From: Rhodococcoides corynebacterioides
GTDB lineage: Bacteria; Actinomycetota; Actinomycetes; Mycobacteriales; Mycobacteriaceae
NCBI RefSeq assembly: GCF_019834675.1
Contig: NZ_JABUBU010000026.1
Coordinates: 1-39,160, forward strand
Length of the DNA: 39,160 nucleotides
Direction of reading: 5' to 3'
Under the pieces are notes generated by a model, which was given only the letters and a program-made list of their open reading frames with translations, was not told the origin of the DNA and made no database searches. Shown in pieces: positions 19,828 to 29,193 of this stretch. A program made the translations under genes and the position numbers. Every line of letters starts with the position of its first letter. Within the stretch, counting starts at the first letter, position 1.

Positions 19828-19849
19828 CGTTCGGATCTCGTACCGAACG
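19828..19849 (-). promoter_or_regulatory. rho: Hairpin in the rho leader
   Basis: CGTTCGG (19849-19843) pairs with CCGAACG (19834-19828) around an eight-base loop, about 57 bases before the rho start. The rest of the leader, up to about 20020, is pyrimidine-rich with runs of C (for example around 19885-19895 and 19960). The 315-base gap between thrB and rho holds no gene. Confidence 0.4.
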
Positions 19850-20026
19850 CGGATGCCTCGTACGTCGTGTCGAGAAGGGGGCTACCGAACGGGGGTCACG
19901 TCCGCGGCGGGCACCGTCGGCTCGATCACGGGTCCGAGGTGACGGACGGAAGGACCGAGGAGCGGGGGCGAGACCGTGGAGAGACCAGAAGTCGGCGCGA
20001 CTGCGCACGATGTACGGACGAGGCCC

Positions 20027-20055
20027 ACCATAGCCAACCCGACCGCGACGGGCAA
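20027..20055 (-). promoter_or_regulatory. rho: rho promoter candidate
   Basis: On the minus strand TTGCCC (20055-20050) and TATGGT (20032-20027) are spaced by 17 bases, a good match to the principal sigma consensus. Transcription would begin near 20020. This gives a rho leader of about 250 nt, and the promoter sits just after the thrB hairpin. Confidence 0.6.
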
Positions 20056-20059
20056 CAAC

Positions 20060-20087
20060 ACCCCCGGTCGGCGCGCCGCGCGGGGGT
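20060..20087 (-). terminator. Hairpin at the end of the threonine operon
   Basis: ACCCCCG (20087-20081) pairs with CGGGGGT (20066-20060) around a GC-rich loop that can itself pair. It begins at the thrB stop codon and is followed by GTTGTTG, a weak T tract. It probably ends the argS-lysA-hom-thrB transcript ahead of the rho promoter. Confidence 0.5.
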
Positions 20088-21031
20088 CAGGCGGTGACGA
20101 GCGCGGAATCGACCGCGCCGGCGATCTCGAGGTCGAGCACGGTCATCCCGTCGTCCTCGGCCTGCGCCCGCAGATCGGACGCAATGGAGTCCGTACCCAG
20201 CACCAACACGGTGGGACCCGCCCCGGACACGGTCGCCGCGTGGCCGTGCGCCCGCAGCGTGCGCACCCAGCGCGTCGTCGTGGGGAGCGCCTCCGCCCGG
20301 TAGGGCTGATGGATCCGGTCCTCCGTGGCGAGGGGCAGCAGATCCGGCCGCGAGGTCAGCGCGACGACGGCGAGCGCGGACCGGCTCGCCGTGAACGCGG
20401 CGTCGCGGTGCGGAACGAGGTCGGGCAGCAGTCCGCGAGTGTGGGCGGTGGAGGACTTCTCCCCCGGAATCAGTACGGTCGCGCCGAGATCGGGATGGAC
20501 GTCCAACCGCACCGCGGCGAAGTGCCGCGGCCCCTCGGGCGGACCCACCTCGCGACTCCAGGACACGACCGCGCCGCCGAGCACGCTGGCGGACGCGTTA
20601 TCGGGGTGACCCTCGAACTCGGACGCGAGCTGCACCAGTGTCTCCGGCGCGAGGGCGAGTGACGGGTCGACGGCCGTCACCAGGGCGTTGGCCGCGGCCA
20701 GACCGCCCACGGCGGCCGACGCGGACGAGCCGAGCCCGCGCGAATGCGGAATTCTGTTGTGGCAGTGCACGTCCAGGCCGTTGGCCCACACGCCCGCCGC
20801 TTCGAGACCGCGCTCGATGGCGCGCACCACCAGATGCGAGGGCCCCCAGGGCACCTCGCCGGCGCCCTCCCCGTCGACCCGCACGGACAGTCCCGACGGG
20901 ACGGCGGTCACGGTGATCTCGTCGTACAACCCGAGGGCCAGCCCGAGGGTGTCGAAGCCCGGTCCGAGGTTGGCGCTGGACGCCGGCACGACCGCGCGCA
21001 CCGTCGTCCCCGCGATCAGCGTGGCGGTCAC
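20087..21031 (-). CDS. thrB: Homoserine kinase
   Basis: ThrB phosphorylates homoserine to O-phosphohomoserine, the substrate of threonine synthase. The 314-residue product is a GHMP-family kinase: [18 protein letters not shown] at the N-terminus, the phosphate-binding loop [13 protein letters not shown] (95-107) and a C-terminal [10 protein letters not shown] motif. The GTG at 21031 lies seven bases after the hom stop, so the two are coupled. Threonine synthase (thrC), which normally lies between hom and thrB in this order, is absent here. The next step must be encoded elsewhere. Confidence 0.96.
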   Translation of the reverse strand: MTATLIAGTTVRAVVPASSANLGPGFDTLGLALGLYDEITVTAVPSGLSVRVDGEGAGEVPWGPSHLVVRAIERGLEAAGVWANGLDVHCHNRIPHSRGLGSSASAAVGGLAAANALVTAVDPSLALAPETLVQLASEFEGHPDNASASVLGGAVVSWSREVGPPEGPRHFAAVRLDVHPDLGATVLIPGEKSSTAHTRGLLPDLVPHRDAAFTASRSALAVVALTSRPDLLPLATEDRIHQPYRAEALPTTTRWVRTLRAHGHAATVSGAGPTVLVLGTDSIASDLRAQAEDDGMTVLDLEIAGAVDSALVTA

Positions 21032-21038
21032 GGCGTGA

Positions 21039-22388
21039 TCACTCCGACGTTCCCTCGAGCCGCAGCACGCTGGTGACGGCGCCGACGATCTCGAGGTCGG
21101 ACAGCGCCGCGACGGTGGCGGCGAGCGCGGATTCCTTGGCGCGGTGCGTGACCACGACCAGCCGAGCGCAGTCCGACGCGCCCTCCTGCCGGACGGTGGA
21201 GATGCTGACGTCGTTCTTCGCGAACTCGGCGGCGACCGCCGACAGGACGCCGGTACGGTCCGCGACCTGCATGTTGACGTGGTACCGCGTCGGGGTGTCC
21301 CCCATCGGCGCGATGGGCAGCTTGGCGTACGTCGACTCGCCCGGTCCCCGGCCGCCGAAGAACTTGTTGCGGGCAGCCATCACCAGGTCGCCCATCACCG
21401 CCGACGCGGTGGGGCCGCCGCCGGCACCCTGTCCGTAGAACATGAGCTGTCCCGCGGCCTCCGCCTCGACCACGACAGCGTTGAACGCCCCGGACACACG
21501 GGCGAGCGGGTGCGACAGCGGCAGCAACGCCGGGTAGACGCGCACGGAGATGCGCTCGGTTCCGTCCTCGACCACCCGCTCGCACAGGGCGAGCAGCTTG
21601 ACCGTGCAGTCGAAGGCCCGCGCCGTCGCGAGGTCCTCGGCGGTGATCGACGAGATGCCCTCGCGGTGGACGTCCGCGGACGTGACCCGCGTGTGGAAGG
21701 CGAGCGACGCGAGGATGGCGGCCTTGGCTGCGGCGTCGTACCCCTCGACGTCGGCCGTGGGGTCGGCTTCGGCGTACCCGAGACGGCCCGCCTCGGCGAG
21801 CGTCTCGGCGTAGTCGGCACCGGTCTCGTCCATCGCGGACAGGATGAAGTTGGTGGTGCCGTTGACGATGCCGATCACGCGATCGACCCGGTCCCCGGCG
21901 AGGGACTGCATCAGCGGACGCACCACCGGAATGGCACCCGCGACGGCCGCCTCGAAGTAGAGGTCGGCGCGGTGGCGCTCGGCGGATTCGGCGAGCTCGC
22001 CGGTGTACTCGGCGAGGAGGGCCTTGTTGGCGGTCACGACGGACTTGCCCGCGTTCAGCGCGGCCAGGATCAGCTCCCGGGCCGGCTCGATACCGCCGAG
22101 CACCTCGACCACCAGATCGACGTCGTCCCGCGCGACGAGCGCGTGCACGTCCGTGGTGAGCAGGCCGGGATCGATGCCGCGGTCCTTCGCCAGGTCCCGC
22201 ACGGCGACCCCGCGCAACACCAACGGTGCGCCGACGCGTGCGGCCAGATCGGCCGTGTGCTCCTGCAGGATGCGGACCACCTCGGTGCCGACGTTGCCCA
22301 TGCCGAGCACGGCGACACCGAGCGGCTTGTCCACGGGGCTGACGAACGCGGCCGGACGATCCTCGTCGGGGACGGTCTGAGCGGTCAC
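21039..22388 (-). CDS. hom: Homoserine dehydrogenase
   Basis: Hom reduces aspartate semialdehyde to homoserine with NAD(P)H, at the branch to threonine and methionine. The 449-residue product has the dinucleotide-binding GMGNVG (29-34), the [11 protein letters not shown] substrate motif, a catalytic domain to about 330 and a C-terminal ACT domain (from about 365, [24 protein letters not shown] in two halves). ACT domains give threonine feedback control in this family. The GTG at 22388 overlaps the lysA stop as GTGA. This implies that lysine and threonine branch enzymes are translated together. Confidence 0.96.
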   Translation of the reverse strand: MTAQTVPDEDRPAAFVSPVDKPLGVAVLGMGNVGTEVVRILQEHTADLAARVGAPLVLRGVAVRDLAKDRGIDPGLLTTDVHALVARDDVDLVVEVLGGIEPARELILAALNAGKSVVTANKALLAEYTGELAESAERHRADLYFEAAVAGAIPVVRPLMQSLAGDRVDRVIGIVNGTTNFILSAMDETGADYAETLAEAGRLGYAEADPTADVEGYDAAAKAAILASLAFHTRVTSADVHREGISSITAEDLATARAFDCTVKLLALCERVVEDGTERISVRVYPALLPLSHPLARVSGAFNAVVVEAEAAGQLMFYGQGAGGGPTASAVMGDLVMAARNKFFGGRGPGESTYAKLPIAPMGDTPTRYHVNMQVADRTGVLSAVAAEFAKNDVSISTVRQEGASDCARLVVVTHRAKESALAATVAALSDLEIVGAVTSVLRLEGTSE

Positions 22389-23803
22389 CGGTCTACCTCC
22401 AAGCTGAGCAGGTCGTCGAACGTTTCACGGCGGAGCACCGTTCTGGCTTCACCCTCGCGCACGGCGACGACGGCCGGACGGGGCAGGAGGTTGTAGCGGG
22501 ACGACATCGAGTAGCAGTACGCCCCCGTGGCAGCGACGGCGAACAGGTCACCGTCCCCGAGATCGTCTGGCTGCCAGGTGTCGCGGATGACGATGTCCCC
22601 GCTCTCGCAATGCTTTCCGACGATCCGGGCCAGCACCGGCTCGCCCGCGGAGTCGCGGGAGACCAGACGACCCACGTACTCCGCCTGGTACAGCGAGGTG
22701 CGGATGTTGTCGCTCATCCCGCCGTCCACGCTGATGTAGCGGCGCGTGCGACCCTGGTCGACCGTCACGTCCTTGACCGTGCCCACCTCGTACAGCGTCA
22801 CGGTGCCGGGACCGGCGATGGCGCGACCGGGCTCGACGGCGAGCGTCGGCGGCTCGATGCCGATGGCCGCGGACTCCGAGCGCACGATCTCGGTGAGCTT
22901 GGCCGCGAGATCCTCGACCGGCGGCGGGTTGTCGCCCGGCAGGTACCGGATGCCCATGCCGCCACCGAGATCGACGACGTCGATCTGCGAGGTCTTCTCG
23001 ACGCCGAACTCGGCGCGGATGTCCCCGAGCAGCCCGATGACACGGTGCGCGGCGAGTTCGAACCCGTCGACCTCGAAGATCTGCGAGCCGATGTGCGAAT
23101 GCAGGCCCACCAGGCGGAGATTCGCGGCGTCGAACACTCGTCGCACCGCCCGCATCGCGCTGCCGTCGGAGAGCGAGAAGCCGAACTTCTGGTCCTCGTG
23201 TGCAGTGGCGATGAACTCGTGGGTGTGCGCCTCGACGCCGACGGTGACGCGAATCAGCACGTCCTGCACCGTGTTCGCCGCACCGGCGATCTCGTCGAGG
23301 CGGCCGATTTCCGCCATCGAGTCGAGCACCACGTGCTCGACGCCGGCCCGCACGCCGGCGGCCAACTCCTCGCGGGACTTGTTGTTGCCGTGCATGGCGA
23401 TTCGGTTCGCCGGGAAGCCCGCGTTCAGCGCGACGGCCAGTTCTCCGCCGGAGCAGACGTCGAGCGAGAGGCCCTCGTCGGCGACCCAGCGGGCGATCTC
23501 GCCGCACAGGAAGGCCTTGGACGCGTAGTGCACTCGGGCCGGATCGCCGAACGCCGCCGCCATCTCCCGGCAGCGCGACCGGAAATCGTCCTCGTCGATC
23601 ACGAACAGCGGTGTGCCGAACTCGCGCGCGAGGTCGGTGACCGAGATCCCGGCGACGGTGACGACGCCGTCGTCGCCGCGACGAGCGTTGCGCGGGAACA
23701 CCGTCGGATCCAGATACGTCACGTCTGTGGCCGCCGACGGCCGCTCGGGCGTCGCGGGACCGGGCGCCGCGGCGTGCCGCGGGCCGGCCGGATGCGCGCT
23801 CAC
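22385..23803 (-). CDS. lysA: Diaminopimelate decarboxylase
   Basis: LysA decarboxylates meso-diaminopimelate to lysine, using PLP. The 472-residue product is a fold-type III enzyme with the PLP lysine in [16 protein letters not shown] (Lys96), HSHIGSQIF, the glycine loop [11 protein letters not shown] and the CESGD motif that completes the active site across the dimer. The N-terminal 40 residues ([18 protein letters not shown]) are a low-complexity extension. The GTG at 23803 overlaps the argS stop as GTGA, an arrangement also seen in M. tuberculosis, where argS and lysA adjoin. A start farther upstream would run deep into argS. Confidence 0.96.
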   Translation of the reverse strand: MSAHPAGPRHAAAPGPATPERPSAATDVTYLDPTVFPRNARRGDDGVVTVAGISVTDLAREFGTPLFVIDEDDFRSRCREMAAAFGDPARVHYASKAFLCGEIARWVADEGLSLDVCSGGELAVALNAGFPANRIAMHGNNKSREELAAGVRAGVEHVVLDSMAEIGRLDEIAGAANTVQDVLIRVTVGVEAHTHEFIATAHEDQKFGFSLSDGSAMRAVRRVFDAANLRLVGLHSHIGSQIFEVDGFELAAHRVIGLLGDIRAEFGVEKTSQIDVVDLGGGMGIRYLPGDNPPPVEDLAAKLTEIVRSESAAIGIEPPTLAVEPGRAIAGPGTVTLYEVGTVKDVTVDQGRTRRYISVDGGMSDNIRTSLYQAEYVGRLVSRDSAGEPVLARIVGKHCESGDIVIRDTWQPDDLGDGDLFAVAATGAYCYSMSSRYNLLPRPAVVAVREGEARTVLRRETFDDLLSLEVDR

Positions 23804-25452
23804 ATCTTCTCCGGGGCGGAGACGCCGAGGAGATTGAGGCCGTTGGCCAGCACCCGCCGCGTCGCGTTGCCCAGCGCGAGCCGAGCGGTGTGGACGGGCT
23901 CGGCCTGCTCGTCGCCGCGCGGCAGGACGCGGCACGCACCGTAGAAGCGGTGGTAGGCACCCGCGAGATCCTCGAGGTACCGCGCGATGCGGTGCGGCTC
24001 ACGCAGACTCGCCGCGCTCTCGACCACCCGCGGGAAATCGCCGATGGTGCGGATGAGGTCGCCCTCGTTCTCGTGGACCAGCAGGGAGAAGTCCGGCGCG
24101 TCCGCGGTGACCCCGAGGTCGGCGGCGCCGCGCGCGAGCGAGCACAGCCGGGCGTGCGCGTACTGCACGTAGTAGACGGGGTTGTCGTTGCTCTTGCTCG
24201 CCCAGAGCGCGAGGTCGATGTCGATGGACTGGTCGACCGAGCTGCGGACCATCACGTAGCGCGCGGCGTCGATGCCGATGGCGTCGACCAGGTCGTCGAG
24301 GCTGATGACGGTGCCCGCGCGCTTGCTCATCTTCACCGCGACTCCGTCGCGGACCAGGTTCACCATCTGCCCGATGAGCACCTCGACCGTCGCGGGGTCG
24401 TCGCCGAACGCCGCGGCGGCGGCCTTGAGACGCCCGATGTAGCCGTGGTGATCGGCGCCGAGCATGTAGATGCAGAGGTCGAAGCCGCGGGCCCGCTTGT
24501 CCTGGAAGTACGCGATGTCACCGGCGATGTAGGCGGCGTTGCCGTCACTCTTGACGACGACGCGGTCCTTGTCGTCCCCGAACTCGGTGCTGCGGAGCCA
24601 CCAGGCGCCGTCCTTCTCGTAGAGATTCCCGGACTGCTTCAGGGTCTCGACGGCCCGCTCCACCGCGCCGGACTCGAACAGGGAGTTCTCGTGGAAGTAG
24701 ACGTCGAAGTCGGTCCCGAACTCGTGCAGATCGGCCTTGATCTTGGCGAACATCGCGTCCACACCGACGGACCGGAACGCTTCCTGCCGCTCGTCCTCGG
24801 GCAGGTCCAGCGCGTCCGGGCGTTGTTCGAGCACGTGCGCGGCGATCTCGGCGATGTACTCCCCGGCGTAGCCGTCCTCCGGGGCGGGCAGGCCCTGCGC
24901 CGCCGCGACGAGCGACCGAGCGAAGCGGTCGATCTGGGCGCCGTGATCGTTGAAGTAGTACTCGCGCGTCACCGACGCGCCGCGCGAGGCCAGGATGCGA
25001 CCGAGCGCGTCGCCGACCGCCGCCCAGCGCGTCCCGCCCAGGTGGACCGGGCCGGTCGGGTTGGCGGAGACGAATTCCAGGTTGATCGACGTACCGGCGA
25101 GCGAGTCGGACCGACCGAACGCCTCGCCCTCCGCGAGCACGCGCAGGGCGATCGCCCCCTGCGCCGACTTGGCCAATCGGATGTTGAGGAAGCCCGGCCC
25201 GGCCACGTCGACCTCGTCGACGGCGTCGCTCCCGGCCAACGCCTCCGCCAGCCACGTCGCCAGGTCGCGCGGGGCGACGCCGGCCTTCTTGGCCACCTGC
25301 ATCGCGACGTTGGTCGCGTAATCGCCGTGCTCGGGGTTGCGCGGACGGTCCACCGTCACCGTCGGAGGCAACACCGCGGCGTCGAGGCCGCGCTCGGTCA
25401 GGACGGTCGCAGCGGTGGCACGCAACAGTTCGGCGAGGTCGGCGGGAGTCAC
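23800..25452 (-). CDS. argS: Arginyl-tRNA synthetase
   Basis: ArgS charges tRNA-Arg. The 550-residue class I synthetase has the N-terminal tRNA D-loop domain (about 1-90), the HIGH-type motif as HLGG (137-140, in [13 protein letters not shown]), KMSK (374-377, in [11 protein letters not shown]) and the DALR anticodon-binding domain at the C-terminus. The GTG at 25452 has a -10 element (TAGGAT) ending nine bases upstream, which suggests a leaderless or nearly leaderless transcript. It heads the argS-lysA-hom-thrB operon. A tRNA-Arg(CCG) gene lies 1.9 kb away, outside the operon. Confidence 0.97.
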   Translation of the reverse strand: MTPADLAELLRATAATVLTERGLDAAVLPPTVTVDRPRNPEHGDYATNVAMQVAKKAGVAPRDLATWLAEALAGSDAVDEVDVAGPGFLNIRLAKSAQGAIALRVLAEGEAFGRSDSLAGTSINLEFVSANPTGPVHLGGTRWAAVGDALGRILASRGASVTREYYFNDHGAQIDRFARSLVAAAQGLPAPEDGYAGEYIAEIAAHVLEQRPDALDLPEDERQEAFRSVGVDAMFAKIKADLHEFGTDFDVYFHENSLFESGAVERAVETLKQSGNLYEKDGAWWLRSTEFGDDKDRVVVKSDGNAAYIAGDIAYFQDKRARGFDLCIYMLGADHHGYIGRLKAAAAAFGDDPATVEVLIGQMVNLVRDGVAVKMSKRAGTVISLDDLVDAIGIDAARYVMVRSSVDQSIDIDLALWASKSNDNPVYYVQYAHARLCSLARGAADLGVTADAPDFSLLVHENEGDLIRTIGDFPRVVESAASLREPHRIARYLEDLAGAYHRFYGACRVLPRGDEQAEPVHTARLALGNATRRVLANGLNLLGVSAPEKM

Positions 25453-25460
25453 GAGGCCCT

Positions 25461-25466
25461 ATCCTA
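25461..25466 (-). promoter_or_regulatory. argS: -10 element of the argS operon promoter
   Basis: The minus strand reads TAGGAT (25466-25461), eight bases before the argS GTG, so transcription would begin at or beside the start codon. A weak -35-like TTCGGG (25490-25485) lies 18 bases upstream. Confidence 0.45.
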
Positions 25467-25555
25467 TGGCCCGGACGCCCGCGCCCCGAACCGTGGTCGG
25501 TCACGCCGCCCGGGCGAGCGGATGCGGCCGTCGGCGCGATCTCGGACTCGCTCCG

Positions 25556-25561
25556 TACAGT
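25556..25561 (+). promoter_or_regulatory. -10 element candidate for the DUF3105-DUF305 pair
   Basis: TACAGT (25556-25561) fits the TAnnnT -10. Transcription would start near 25568, just past the GTG (25560) and ATG (25566) that could otherwise open the reading frame, which argues for one of the later ATGs (25656 or 25686). No clear -35 is seen. Confidence 0.35.
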
Positions 25562-25655
25562 GGGGATGCCGCGCGTCCGCGCCGGCAGCCTCGATCCGCC
25601 CCGCCGACCCGGTCGGCCGCGCTTCGGCTGCCCGACGACGAGCGTCGGCGGCGAC

Positions 25656-26549
25656 ATGACCCACGACCGAAAGAGCACTCCGACGATGCCCAGCGGTTCC
25701 GACAAGTCCGGATCGAAATCGGCCAAGGCCATCAAGGCGGCCGGCAGGAAGAGCAAGACCAAGGGCGGGGTCCCCGCCCGCACCGGGGGCGCCGCGGGCC
25801 GGAACGTGCCGTGGCTGACCATCGGCGCCGTCGTGGTCGTTCTCGGCCTCATCGTGGCCCTCGCGATCAACCTGGTGCCGAAGTACCAGGACCGCGCCGA
25901 GGCGCAGCGGTTCGCGCCCAGCGAGTCCAACCAGGACCCCTCGACGGCCATCGAGGGCGTGCAGATCCAGCAGTACCCGGCCGCGCTCCACGTCACCGGA
26001 ACGCAGCGCGTCGCCTACGACCAGTCGCCGCCGTTCGGTGGCCCGCACGATCAGATCTGGGCCAACTGCATGGGCACCGTCTACCCGAACGGTCTGCGGA
26101 CCGAGAACGCCGTGCACTCGCTCGAGCACGGCGCCGTGTGGATCGCGTACAACCCGGACGAGCTCTCCGAGGACCAGATCGCCACGCTCGCGGCGAAGGT
26201 CGACGGCCAGCAGTACATGCTCATGTCCGCCTACCCGGGGCTGGACTCACCGGTGTCGCTGCAGTCGTGGGGTCACCAGTTGAAGCTCGACAGTGTCGAC
26301 GACCCGCGCATCGACCACTTCATCGCCGCGCTGCGCCTGAACCGCTACCAGTACCCCGAGGTCGGTGCGAGCTGCTCCACCACGCCGCAGACGTTCGATC
26401 CCGACAACCCGCCGCCGTTCGACCCGACGCCGCCGGGACCGGACGCGGTGCCGATGTCCGGTGAGGGCATCACCCCCGACAGCACCGAGCTGACCGATCC
26501 CGCGCAGCTGCCGGCCGATCCGGCCCAGCCCGTCGTGCCGACGCCGTGA
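25656..26549 (+). CDS. DUF3105 membrane-anchored protein
   Basis: The product (297 residues from this ATG) has a basic N-terminus (KSGSKSAKAIKAAGRKSKTK), one membrane helix (about residues 51-74, PWLTIGAVVVVLGLIVALAI) and an outside domain with the DUF3105 signature HSLEHGAVWIAYNPD. It ends in a long Pro/Asp-rich tail with PADPAQ repeats. DUF3105 has no assigned function. A cluster of His, Tyr and Cys (HVTGTQRVAYDQSPPFGGPH) could form a binding site. The start is uncertain: ATG 25686 would give 287 residues and neither start has a strong ribosome binding site. Its stop overlaps the next start as GTGA, so it is co-translated with the DUF305 protein. It is divergent from argS. Confidence 0.8.
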   Translation: MTHDRKSTPTMPSGSDKSGSKSAKAIKAAGRKSKTKGGVPARTGGAAGRNVPWLTIGAVVVVLGLIVALAINLVPKYQDRAEAQRFAPSESNQDPSTAIEGVQIQQYPAALHVTGTQRVAYDQSPPFGGPHDQIWANCMGTVYPNGLRTENAVHSLEHGAVWIAYNPDELSEDQIATLAAKVDGQQYMLMSAYPGLDSPVSLQSWGHQLKLDSVDDPRIDHFIAALRLNRYQYPEVGASCSTTPQTFDPDNPPPFDPTPPGPDAVPMSGEGITPDSTELTDPAQLPADPAQPVVPTP

Positions 26550-27253
26550 CCGAGCCGACCACGGACGCGCCCCGGCGCAGCCAGCGCGGCCCTCTCCTGG
26601 TTCTCGGCGCCGTGGCGCTCCTGCTCGTGGGATTCGCCGTCGGCTTCCTCGCGCAGCTGCCCCTGCGGGACGACACCCCGCCCCACCCCGCGCTCGACTC
26701 GGTGGACGTCGGTTTCGCGCAGGACATGACGGTGCACCACAACCAGGCCATCGAGATGGCCACCGTCGCACTGGGTTCCGCCACCGACCCCCTCGTCCGC
26801 AACCTCGCGTACGACATTCTCACCACCCAGCAGAACCAGGTGGGGCAGATGCAGGGATGGCTCGCACTGTGGGACGCTCCCCCGCTCCCGACCGGGGGCT
26901 ACATGGGCTGGATGTCCACCGACTCCGGCCACGGCGGTCACGGCGGAGGCGGCATGGCGGGGATGACGGGCACGTCGGGATCCGGCGACGGCACCGTCGC
27001 GGCGATGCCGGGCATGGCCACGGCGCAGGACATGACGAACCTGCGGGCCGCCACCGGCCCGGCGGCGGACGTGCTGTTCCTGCAGTTGATGCTGCGCCAC
27101 CACCAGGGCGGACTGCCGATGATGGAGTACGGCGCGATGCACGCGAGCACGGCCGTCGTTCGGCAGTTGGCCCAGACCATGGTGGACACGCAGCAGTCGG
27201 AGTCGCAGCTCATGACGCAGATGCTGACCGAGAAGGGGGCCGCGCCGATCTGA
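26546..27253 (+). CDS. DUF305 His/Met-rich exported protein
   Basis: The 235-residue product has a membrane helix or uncleaved signal at about residues 15-36, then two DUF305 repeats built on ferritin-like helices, each with an HH pair: MTVHHNQAIEMA (His64, His65) and LRHHQGGLPMM (His185, His186). The linker (115-165) is rich in Gly, His and Met (GHGGHGGGGMAGM). Family members include copper-binding periplasmic proteins such as CopM, so metal binding outside the membrane is a fair guess. The substrate is not known. The GTG start overlaps the DUF3105 stop. Confidence 0.85.
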   Translation: MTEPTTDAPRRSQRGPLLVLGAVALLLVGFAVGFLAQLPLRDDTPPHPALDSVDVGFAQDMTVHHNQAIEMATVALGSATDPLVRNLAYDILTTQQNQVGQMQGWLALWDAPPLPTGGYMGWMSTDSGHGGHGGGGMAGMTGTSGSGDGTVAAMPGMATAQDMTNLRAATGPAADVLFLQLMLRHHQGGLPMMEYGAMHASTAVVRQLAQTMVDTQQSESQLMTQMLTEKGAAPI

Positions 27254-27267
27254 TCGTCGGCATGCGC

Positions 27268-27273
27268 TAGTCT
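27268..27273 (+). promoter_or_regulatory. -10 element for tRNA-Arg
   Basis: TAGTCT lies 35 bases before the tRNA, so transcription would begin near 27280. The short leader contains a perfect six-pair hairpin, CACCGG-TTCT-CCGGTG (27292-27307), directly at the RNase P cut site. Confidence 0.5.
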
Positions 27274-27308
27274 GTGACAGCCCGATCGGCACACCGGTTC
27301 TCCGGTGC

Positions 27309-27381
27309 GCCCCCGTAGCTCAGGGGATAGAGCGTCCGCCTCCGGAGCGGAAGGCCGCAGGTTCGAATCCTGCCGGGGGCA
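27309..27381 (+). tRNA. tRNA-Arg (anticodon CCG)
   Basis: The 73-nt gene folds as a standard cloverleaf. The acceptor arms are GCCCCCG and CGGGGGC, followed by discriminator A. The anticodon stem TCCGC/GCGGA closes the loop CTCCGGA, giving anticodon CCG, which reads CGG. The T arm has GTTCGAATC. CCA is not encoded. CGG is an abundant arginine codon in this GC-rich genome. The end of the tRNA lies seven bases from the stop of the convergent hydrolase gene. Confidence 0.98.
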
Positions 27382-27388
27382 CTCGTTT

Positions 27389-28063
27389 TCACTCTTCTCG
27401 CCGCACCCACTCGCCCTCCACCGCATCCGCGGTGAGCGTCGCCGTGGGCTTGCGGTTCGGGGCCAGATCGTGGCCCGCCCCCTCCACCGTGACCACGCGG
27501 ACCGACGCCGGGATCGTGCGCACCTCGCGGGTCAGTTCCTCGCTCGTCGCGAACGGGTCCTTGCTGCCGTGCACGACCACCGTCGGCACCGTGATCGCCG
27601 GAAAGTGGTCCACCCGCAGCACGTCCGGCTTCCGGGGCGGATGCAGCGGATAGCTCAGCAGAAGCAACCCGTCGGCCACGGCCGGGTTCTCGGCCGCCAG
27701 CATCGAGGCCTGCCGACCGCCGTAGGAATGGCCGCCGACGATCACCGTCGGGCGACGACGTTCTCGCGCCACCGCCCACTCGACGGCGGCGGCGATGCCG
27801 GCGCGATCCGCGGCGGCGCCCGCGCGGTTCGGCGGCCCCGTCGGCCGCTGCTGTCGGAACGGCAGCGTCGTGCGCACCACGCGCAGCCCGCGCGACGCCA
27901 GTTCCGTCGCCACGGCGACGAGCACCGGCGCGTTCCTGTCGCTGCCCGCGCCGTGCGCGAGGACCACCAGGGCGGACGGGTCGTCGGTCGGGTCGTGGAC
28001 CGCGACGTCGATCCCCTGTCCCGCCCACTCCCCCGTCCACTCCGCTGCCTCACCCGCTGTCAT
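27389..28063 (-). CDS. Alpha/beta hydrolase (KANL3/Tex30, dienelactone hydrolase-like)
   Basis: The 224-residue product is a compact alpha/beta hydrolase. The nucleophile elbow is GGHSYGGRQ (Ser113), the acid is in HGSKDPF (Asp169) and the base is in EGAGHDL (His198); LAHGAGSDRN (35-44) supplies the oxyanion loop. This matches the small predicted-hydrolase group of COG3571 type (Tex30/KANL3-like). The substrate is unknown; an esterase or thioesterase role is a guess. The ATG at 28063 was preferred over an upstream in-frame start. It is separated by a strong hairpin from the secreted protein gene upstream, and converges on the tRNA. Confidence 0.85.
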   Translation of the reverse strand: MTAGEAAEWTGEWAGQGIDVAVHDPTDDPSALVVLAHGAGSDRNAPVLVAVATELASRGLRVVRTTLPFRQQRPTGPPNRAGAAADRAGIAAAVEWAVARERRRPTVIVGGHSYGGRQASMLAAENPAVADGLLLLSYPLHPPRKPDVLRVDHFPAITVPTVVVHGSKDPFATSEELTREVRTIPASVRVVTVEGAGHDLAPNRKPTATLTADAVEGEWVRREE

Positions 28064-28097
28064 GACACGGAGGGTAGGCCGCGAGGAGACCACAGCA

Positions 28098-28131
28098 GAA
28101 CGGGCCCCGGCGTGATCACCGGGGCCCGTTC
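28098..28131 (-). terminator. Strong hairpin after the secreted protein gene
   Basis: GAACGGGCCCCGG (28098-28110) and CCGGGGCCCGTTC (28119-28131) form a perfect 13-bp stem with an eight-base loop. It starts 18 bases after the stop of the secreted protein gene. No T run follows on the minus strand, so this is a U-less terminator candidate. It separates that gene from the hydrolase. Confidence 0.7.
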
Positions 28132-28148
28132 GCTCGAGGCGAGTGCGG

Positions 28149-29033
28149 TCAGGGGACCTGCGTCAGGCCCACCGTGGGGAAGAATGCGCAGGTCTTGCCG
28201 TCGTGCGTCACCTGGCCGAAGACCGCGGCGAGCACGGTGCCGGACCCGGTGGCCACGGGCGCGAGGCGCACGCCGGCGCTGGGGAAGGCACCGAGGTTGC
28301 GCTGCACCAGGTCACGGGCCGGACCCTGGAGCAACGGGGGCAGGCCGTCGATGACCTCGGCGGAGATGACGTCGGTGAGCCCGCCCATGTCGGCGAAGCC
28401 GCCCTTCAGCGTGTTGACGTTGAACCACGCGACCTGCATGCCGGACTTGTTCGCGGCGTCGTTCACGATGCCGCCGGGGGCGGGCACGAAGGCGTAGAGC
28501 GTCTCGCCGGGGTCGGCGATGCTGGTGTCGACATTGGGCAGGGTGGGCAGAGCGCCGACGCCGGGGATCGTCGGCGTGTAGGGGCCGGGGGCCGCGCCGG
28601 CCACGGCCGGAACGACGCCGAACGGCACACCGGGAAGGGCCGAGCAGTTCAAGGCCGCGGTCGGGTAGAAGAACGGTGTGAGCCCGAAGCCCTGGAGCAG
28701 GCCGTTCGCAGCGTCCACGAGGGCGAGGGGGTTGCCGTCGGGCTCCGCGACGTCGACGGTGGGTGCGGCGCCCAGGACGGCGCGGGCGGCGTCCAGTGCG
28801 TCGCCGACGGGGTCGGTGGGGTCGGTGCCCTCGGCGGATCCCGTGCCGTCACCGGATCCGGTGCCCTCGAGCGCGGCGATGGCGGCGAGCAGCGGGTTCA
28901 CTCCGGTGGCCGGGGTGGTCGGGGTGGTCGGCGTGGCGGGCTCGGCGGTGGCCACGGCAGGGACCGCGAGCGCTCCGGCGCACGCGAGGGCGAGGCCGGC
29001 GACAGTGCGCCGGAGTCGTCGGGAAGTACGCAT
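28149..29033 (-). CDS. Secreted protein of unknown function
   Basis: I do not recognise this 294-residue protein by name. It has a clear signal peptide (residues 1-30: RTSRRLRRT, then a hydrophobic stretch, then AVATA with cleavage likely after Ala30). A Thr/Pro/Gly low-complexity stretch follows (31-75, TPTTPTTP and GTGSGDGTGS). The mature domain is rich in Gly, Pro, Ala and Val and has only two cysteines, Cys130 (LNCSALPG) and Cys282 (KTCAFFPTVG), which could form a disulfide. It looks like a conserved exported protein of Mycobacteriales. The ATG at 29033 has AGGAGAG just upstream. It is divergent from marR, so the regulator may control it. Confidence 0.8.
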   Translation of the reverse strand: MRTSRRLRRTVAGLALACAGALAVPAVATAEPATPTTPTTPATGVNPLLAAIAALEGTGSGDGTGSAEGTDPTDPVGDALDAARAVLGAAPTVDVAEPDGNPLALVDAANGLLQGFGLTPFFYPTAALNCSALPGVPFGVVPAVAGAAPGPYTPTIPGVGALPTLPNVDTSIADPGETLYAFVPAPGGIVNDAANKSGMQVAWFNVNTLKGGFADMGGLTDVISAEVIDGLPPLLQGPARDLVQRNLGAFPSAGVRLAPVATGSGTVLAAVFGQVTHDGKTCAFFPTVGLTQVP

Positions 29034-29155
29034 GATCTCTCCTGGAGTCGGGCGGTGCGGTGGTGGGTCGGAGCCCGGACGGACGGATCCCCGCACGGAC
29101 TGCTCGGTACGAGTTCACCACGCGTTCCGGCACATCACGGCGGTCGAGACCCAAG

Positions 29156-29186
29156 TGATACCGAAGTGTCGCATGATACTGATGTG
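29156..29186. promoter_or_regulatory. Direct repeat, candidate MarR operator
   Basis: TGATACCGAAGTG (29156-29168) and TGATACTGATGTG (29174-29186) match at 11 of 13 bases and start 18 bp apart, close to two helical turns less three bases. They lie midway between the divergent secreted protein and marR genes and just upstream of the marR promoter. Confidence 0.45.
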
Positions 29187-29193
29187 ACTGGTG

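Noticed and set aside
17708..19942. 744-codon open frame opposite rho
   Set aside because: Its valine-rich repeats are the reverse of the ENNRG repeats in Rho; it has no credible start.
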